Assembly: GCA_003228495.1 (NCBI GenBank)
Contig: QIDY01000074.1
Span: 1-7,364 of the forward strand
Direction of reading: 5' to 3'
DNA: 7,364 nucleotides
Source of the DNA: Nitrospirota bacterium
Lineage (GTDB): Bacteria > Nitrospirota > Nitrospiria > Nitrospirales > UBA8639
This document shows positions 5,713-7,364 of the stretch, one piece after another; within the stretch, counting starts at the first letter, position 1, and the number at the start of each line of letters is the position of its first letter. The notes below the pieces were generated by a model that was not told where the DNA came from, did not search any database, and saw only the letters and a list, made by a program, of their open reading frames with translations. The position numbers were made by a program, and so were the translations under genes.

Positions 5713-6126
5713 GTGAAGAAGCAATCCAAGAATTTTTCAAAAGGTGTACTCCAACAAGGGATAAGCGTTCTTGTGCTTTTGGCTTTTTCCCTGGTCGTAG
5801 GTATTGGCGCACCGGGCGTTGGTCTGGCTGAAGAACAAGAAGTGTCGAGCGCAAGCAATGAAGCCACCCTCGGGATTGGAAGTGCGCTGCTTACGCTGGT
5901 GTATTTTCCTGCAAAGCTAGTTTATGCTCTGTTGGGGGGGATTGTGGGAGGCTTTACCTATGGATTGACGGGGGGTGATCTTGAATTGGCGCAAGGGGTC
6001 TGGGAACCGAGTTTCTATGGCACGTACGTTATTACTCCGGATCATCTTAAAGGCAATGAACCCGTTCGGTTTGTAGGGACGTCTCCCTATGAAGAGGAAG
6101 CCTTTTTGACGGAACGATTGGATTAG
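5713..6126 (+). CDS. Exported small protein with Gly-rich membrane-like segment
   Basis: A protein of 137 residues with a GTG start well placed behind AAAGGAGGGG. Residues 1-39 form a longish signal peptide: basic MKKQSKNFSK, a hydrophobic core, then GLA before EEQ as a likely cleavage site. Residues 53-88 are hydrophobic and rich in Gly and Ala (YFPAKLVYALLGGIVGGFTYGLTGG). This is a glycine-zipper-like stretch able to pair with membranes or with itself. Next comes a conserved-looking segment, VWEPSFYGTYVITPDHLKGNEPVRFVG, and an acidic tail. I recall similar small exported proteins in Nitrospirota and Desulfobacterota, but I know no named function. The stop TAG at 6124 touches the region where the next gene must begin, so the two are probably co-transcribed and translationally coupled. 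Confidence 0.8.
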   Translation: MKKQSKNFSKGVLQQGISVLVLLAFSLVVGIGAPGVGLAEEQEVSSASNEATLGIGSALLTLVYFPAKLVYALLGGIVGGFTYGLTGGDLELAQGVWEPSFYGTYVITPDHLKGNEPVRFVGTSPYEEEAFLTERLD

Positions 6127-6205
6127 ATTCCTGAGTCGGTCGAATCAAATCGGTAATCCCATCATTGGGGTTACCCCGGATTTCAATACCGGGAACCGAA
6201 AAGAT
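6122..6205 (+). other. Probable N-terminal coding extension of the C26 hydrolase
   Basis: The frame of the hydrolase continues upstream of its first ATG and encodes PIIGVTPD, the typical first beta-strand of this family, at about 6158-6181. The only candidate starts are rare ones. ATT at 6122 overlaps the stop of the preceding gene by one base (ATTAG), an arrangement like ATGA-type coupling. A sequencing or assembly error, or a frameshift link to the upstream gene, are alternatives. Confidence 0.55.
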
Positions 6206-6862
6206 ATGGGGGGCAAAGAACCTACCTATTTTTTGCGAGCCCGGTATCTTCAAGCTATCCAAGAAGCAGGGGGTATGCCATTGGTACTCCCTCTGGTTCT
6301 GGATCGTGCTCAGCAAGCATTCCTTTTGCAACGGTTGGATGGGTTACTTGTGACGGGAAGTGGGTCTGATCTGGCTCCTCGATTCTATGGAGAGCCGCAG
6401 AGATATCCATTTCAGCGAATGAGCGAAGAGCGGGCGCAATTGGAACTCGGGCTCTCGAAACTGGCCTTTGAGCATCAGGTGCCAACATTAGGGATTTGTG
6501 GAGGCATGCAATCCATGAATGTGGCCTTGGGCGGGACGTTGATTCAAGATATTCCAGCTCAGATTTCAACCAAGATTCAACATCTGCCAAAAAAATCAGC
6601 CACGATAATGGCTCATTCTGTTCACATTGAGCCTAAGACGTTGCTTCGACGGATTGTCAAGAAATCAAGTATTTCCGTTAATAGTTCGCATCATCAAGCA
6701 GTCAAAACCATCCCGCTCTCAGTTCATATGAGTGCCGTGGCTCCCGATGGAGTGATTGAGGCTATTGAGGCCGCCGGGCATCCTTTTTGGTTGGGGGTGC
6801 AGTGGCATCCAGAGTTTCTCTACAACCAAGATGTTCTGCAAAAGCAAAGCGACTTTTTTTAG
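6206..6862 (+). CDS. Gamma-glutamyl-gamma-aminobutyrate hydrolase family protein (peptidase C26); 5' end uncertain
   Basis: Class-I glutamine-amidotransferase fold of 218 residues from the first ATG. The catalytic triad is visible: Cys98 in the nucleophile elbow LGICGGMQ, and His201 and Glu203 in VQWHPEF. Other family marks are the LLVTGSGSDLAPRFYGE segment (48-63), GGTLIQDI (109-116) and VNSSHHQAV (158-166). The family includes PuuD, which splits gamma-glutamyl-GABA in putrescine breakdown; the substrate here is not shown by context. The ATG at 6206 lacks a good ribosome binding site and omits the conserved first strand. In the same frame, NPIIGVTPDFNTGNRKD is encoded at 6155-6205. The frame is open back to 6110 but contains no ATG, GTG or TTG before 6206. 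True initiation is therefore probably upstream at a rare codon, such as ATT at 6122, CTG at 6131 or ATC/ATT at 6161-6166. Confidence 0.9.
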   Translation: MGGKEPTYFLRARYLQAIQEAGGMPLVLPLVLDRAQQAFLLQRLDGLLVTGSGSDLAPRFYGEPQRYPFQRMSEERAQLELGLSKLAFEHQVPTLGICGGMQSMNVALGGTLIQDIPAQISTKIQHLPKKSATIMAHSVHIEPKTLLRRIVKKSSISVNSSHHQAVKTIPLSVHMSAVAPDGVIEAIEAAGHPFWLGVQWHPEFLYNQDVLQKQSDFF

Positions 6863-6993
6863 CTTTCATCAAAGCTGCTCGTCACCATGCCCATAGTTAA
6901 GGGTCCGTCCCGACATACCCTAAGAGCTATAAGGCTTCTACGTTAATCTTAGCCAGGCATTCTGCAATTGTAAAAACAGGAAAACGAAAAAAA
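6861..6993. other. Convergent intergenic region
   Basis: The plus-strand hydrolase and the minus-strand Pro-rich gene face each other over about 130 bases. A small 6-bp hairpin, AGCTTT-catc-AAAGCT (6861-6876), overlaps the hydrolase stop but has no T-run. On the minus strand TTTTTTT directly follows the stop of the Pro-rich gene without a clear stem before it. I see no definite terminator. Confidence 0.35.
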
Positions 6994-7364
6994 TTACGAT
7001 GCAGGGGTTTCCTTGGGAGCTGTGTCGTCGGCTTTGGGCGGTGGTGGGGTGTTGGATGCTGTCGAAGTCACAGGAGTTCCGGGAACTGAAGCTTGGGTAT
7101 CGATATTCGCCTCTGGTTTAGCAGCGGGAGGAGCGGCCGGTTTAGGAGGTGGTTTGGGTTTTTCCGGTTTGATCCCGCCTTCCCAGTGAGGACCAGTATA
7201 CATTTCGTCAGCTAATCCTGCCTGTTTCCACTTTTTTTCAAAATCAGCTGCGGCGCGGTTGGGTGTATCTCCTATTCCGACTGTACGGTTCCAAGGATAG
7301 ATCCGTGGAGCAATCTGGCAGATAGAGCCATCCTGAAGCATATACAGGGCAACGGGATTTCCCC
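6994..7364 (-). CDS. Pro/Ala-rich protein, C-terminal part (N-terminus beyond right edge)
   Basis: The frame is open to the window edge and encodes GNPVALYMLQDGS before an internal Met at 7341, so the gene almost certainly starts outside and only about 122 residues are seen. The visible part begins with a small folded-looking segment (CQIAPRIYPWNRTVGIGDTPNRAAADFEKKWKQAGLADEMYTGPHW). It then becomes a disordered tail of some 65 residues dominated by Pro, Ala, Lys and Thr, with short runs such as KPKPPPKPAAPPAAKP and TPPPPK. Such tails are typical of envelope-spanning linkers or flexible extensions, but no signal peptide or membrane segment can be seen here. I do not recognise the family. Confidence 0.7.
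   Translation of the reverse strand, partial: GNPVALYMLQDGSICQIAPRIYPWNRTVGIGDTPNRAAADFEKKWKQAGLADEMYTGPHWEGGIKPEKPKPPPKPAAPPAAKPEANIDTQASVPGTPVTSTASNTPPPPKADDTAPKETPAS

Noticed and set aside
6915..6957. Inverted CTAAGA/TCTTAG pair as a bidirectional terminator
   Set aside because: Only 6 bp with a loop of more than 20 bases, and no T-run at the right place on either strand.
1..7364. Defence island, CRISPR array, integron or prophage
   Set aside because: There are no regularly spaced repeats, no integrase, transposase, toxin-antitoxin or nuclease motifs, and no RNA genes; the recognisable genes are housekeeping or envelope types.

Overview
The window reads as ordinary chromosome of a Gram-negative bacterium: signal peptides, a lipobox, a Tat translocase subunit and envelope proteins. 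My best guess is the Nitrospirota, probably Nitrospirales. This rests on the style of the small envelope proteins, a TatA with a long Pro/Ala/Gln-rich tail, and an intergenic repeat framed by 'gaatgttgaaaaa' and 'tttttgaccattc' that resembles repeats I associate with Nitrospira genomes. The guess is from memory, not from a search. No rRNA, tRNA, CRISPR array, transposase or phage gene is visible.

Layout. 1-1667 (minus strand): a DUF3015 exported protein is followed by a DUF4105/Lnb-type envelope protein that runs off the left edge. A strong hairpin terminator lies in the 56 bases between them. 1668-2210: the promoter of the DUF3015 gene, a 150-bp terminally inverted repeat, and sequence with no convincing gene. 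2211-2468 (minus): a small protein with two hydrophobic segments. 2708-3076 (minus): a stand-alone CheY-like receiver. 3357-4956 (minus): an apparent operon of an unusually long tatA followed by a HEAT-repeat lipoprotein. 5130-5600 (plus): an unrecognised soluble protein divergent from tatA. 5713-6862 (plus): a secreted Gly-rich small protein, then a class-I glutamine-amidotransferase-like (peptidase C26) hydrolase that lacks a normal start codon where its conserved N-terminus begins. 6994-7364 (minus): the C-terminal part of a Pro/Ala-rich protein entering from the right edge.

Functionally the window centres on the cell envelope: protein export (TatA), a predicted outer-membrane lipoprotein with HEAT repeats, a protein of the family that includes a lipoprotein N-acyltransferase, and several small exported or membrane proteins. 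The links between operons are inference. The most unusual features are a second copy of the TatA hinge/amphipathic-helix sequence at the C-terminus of TatA, the missing start codon of the C26 hydrolase, the terminator in front of the DUF4105 gene, and the repeat element. I found no clear undescribed multi-gene system.
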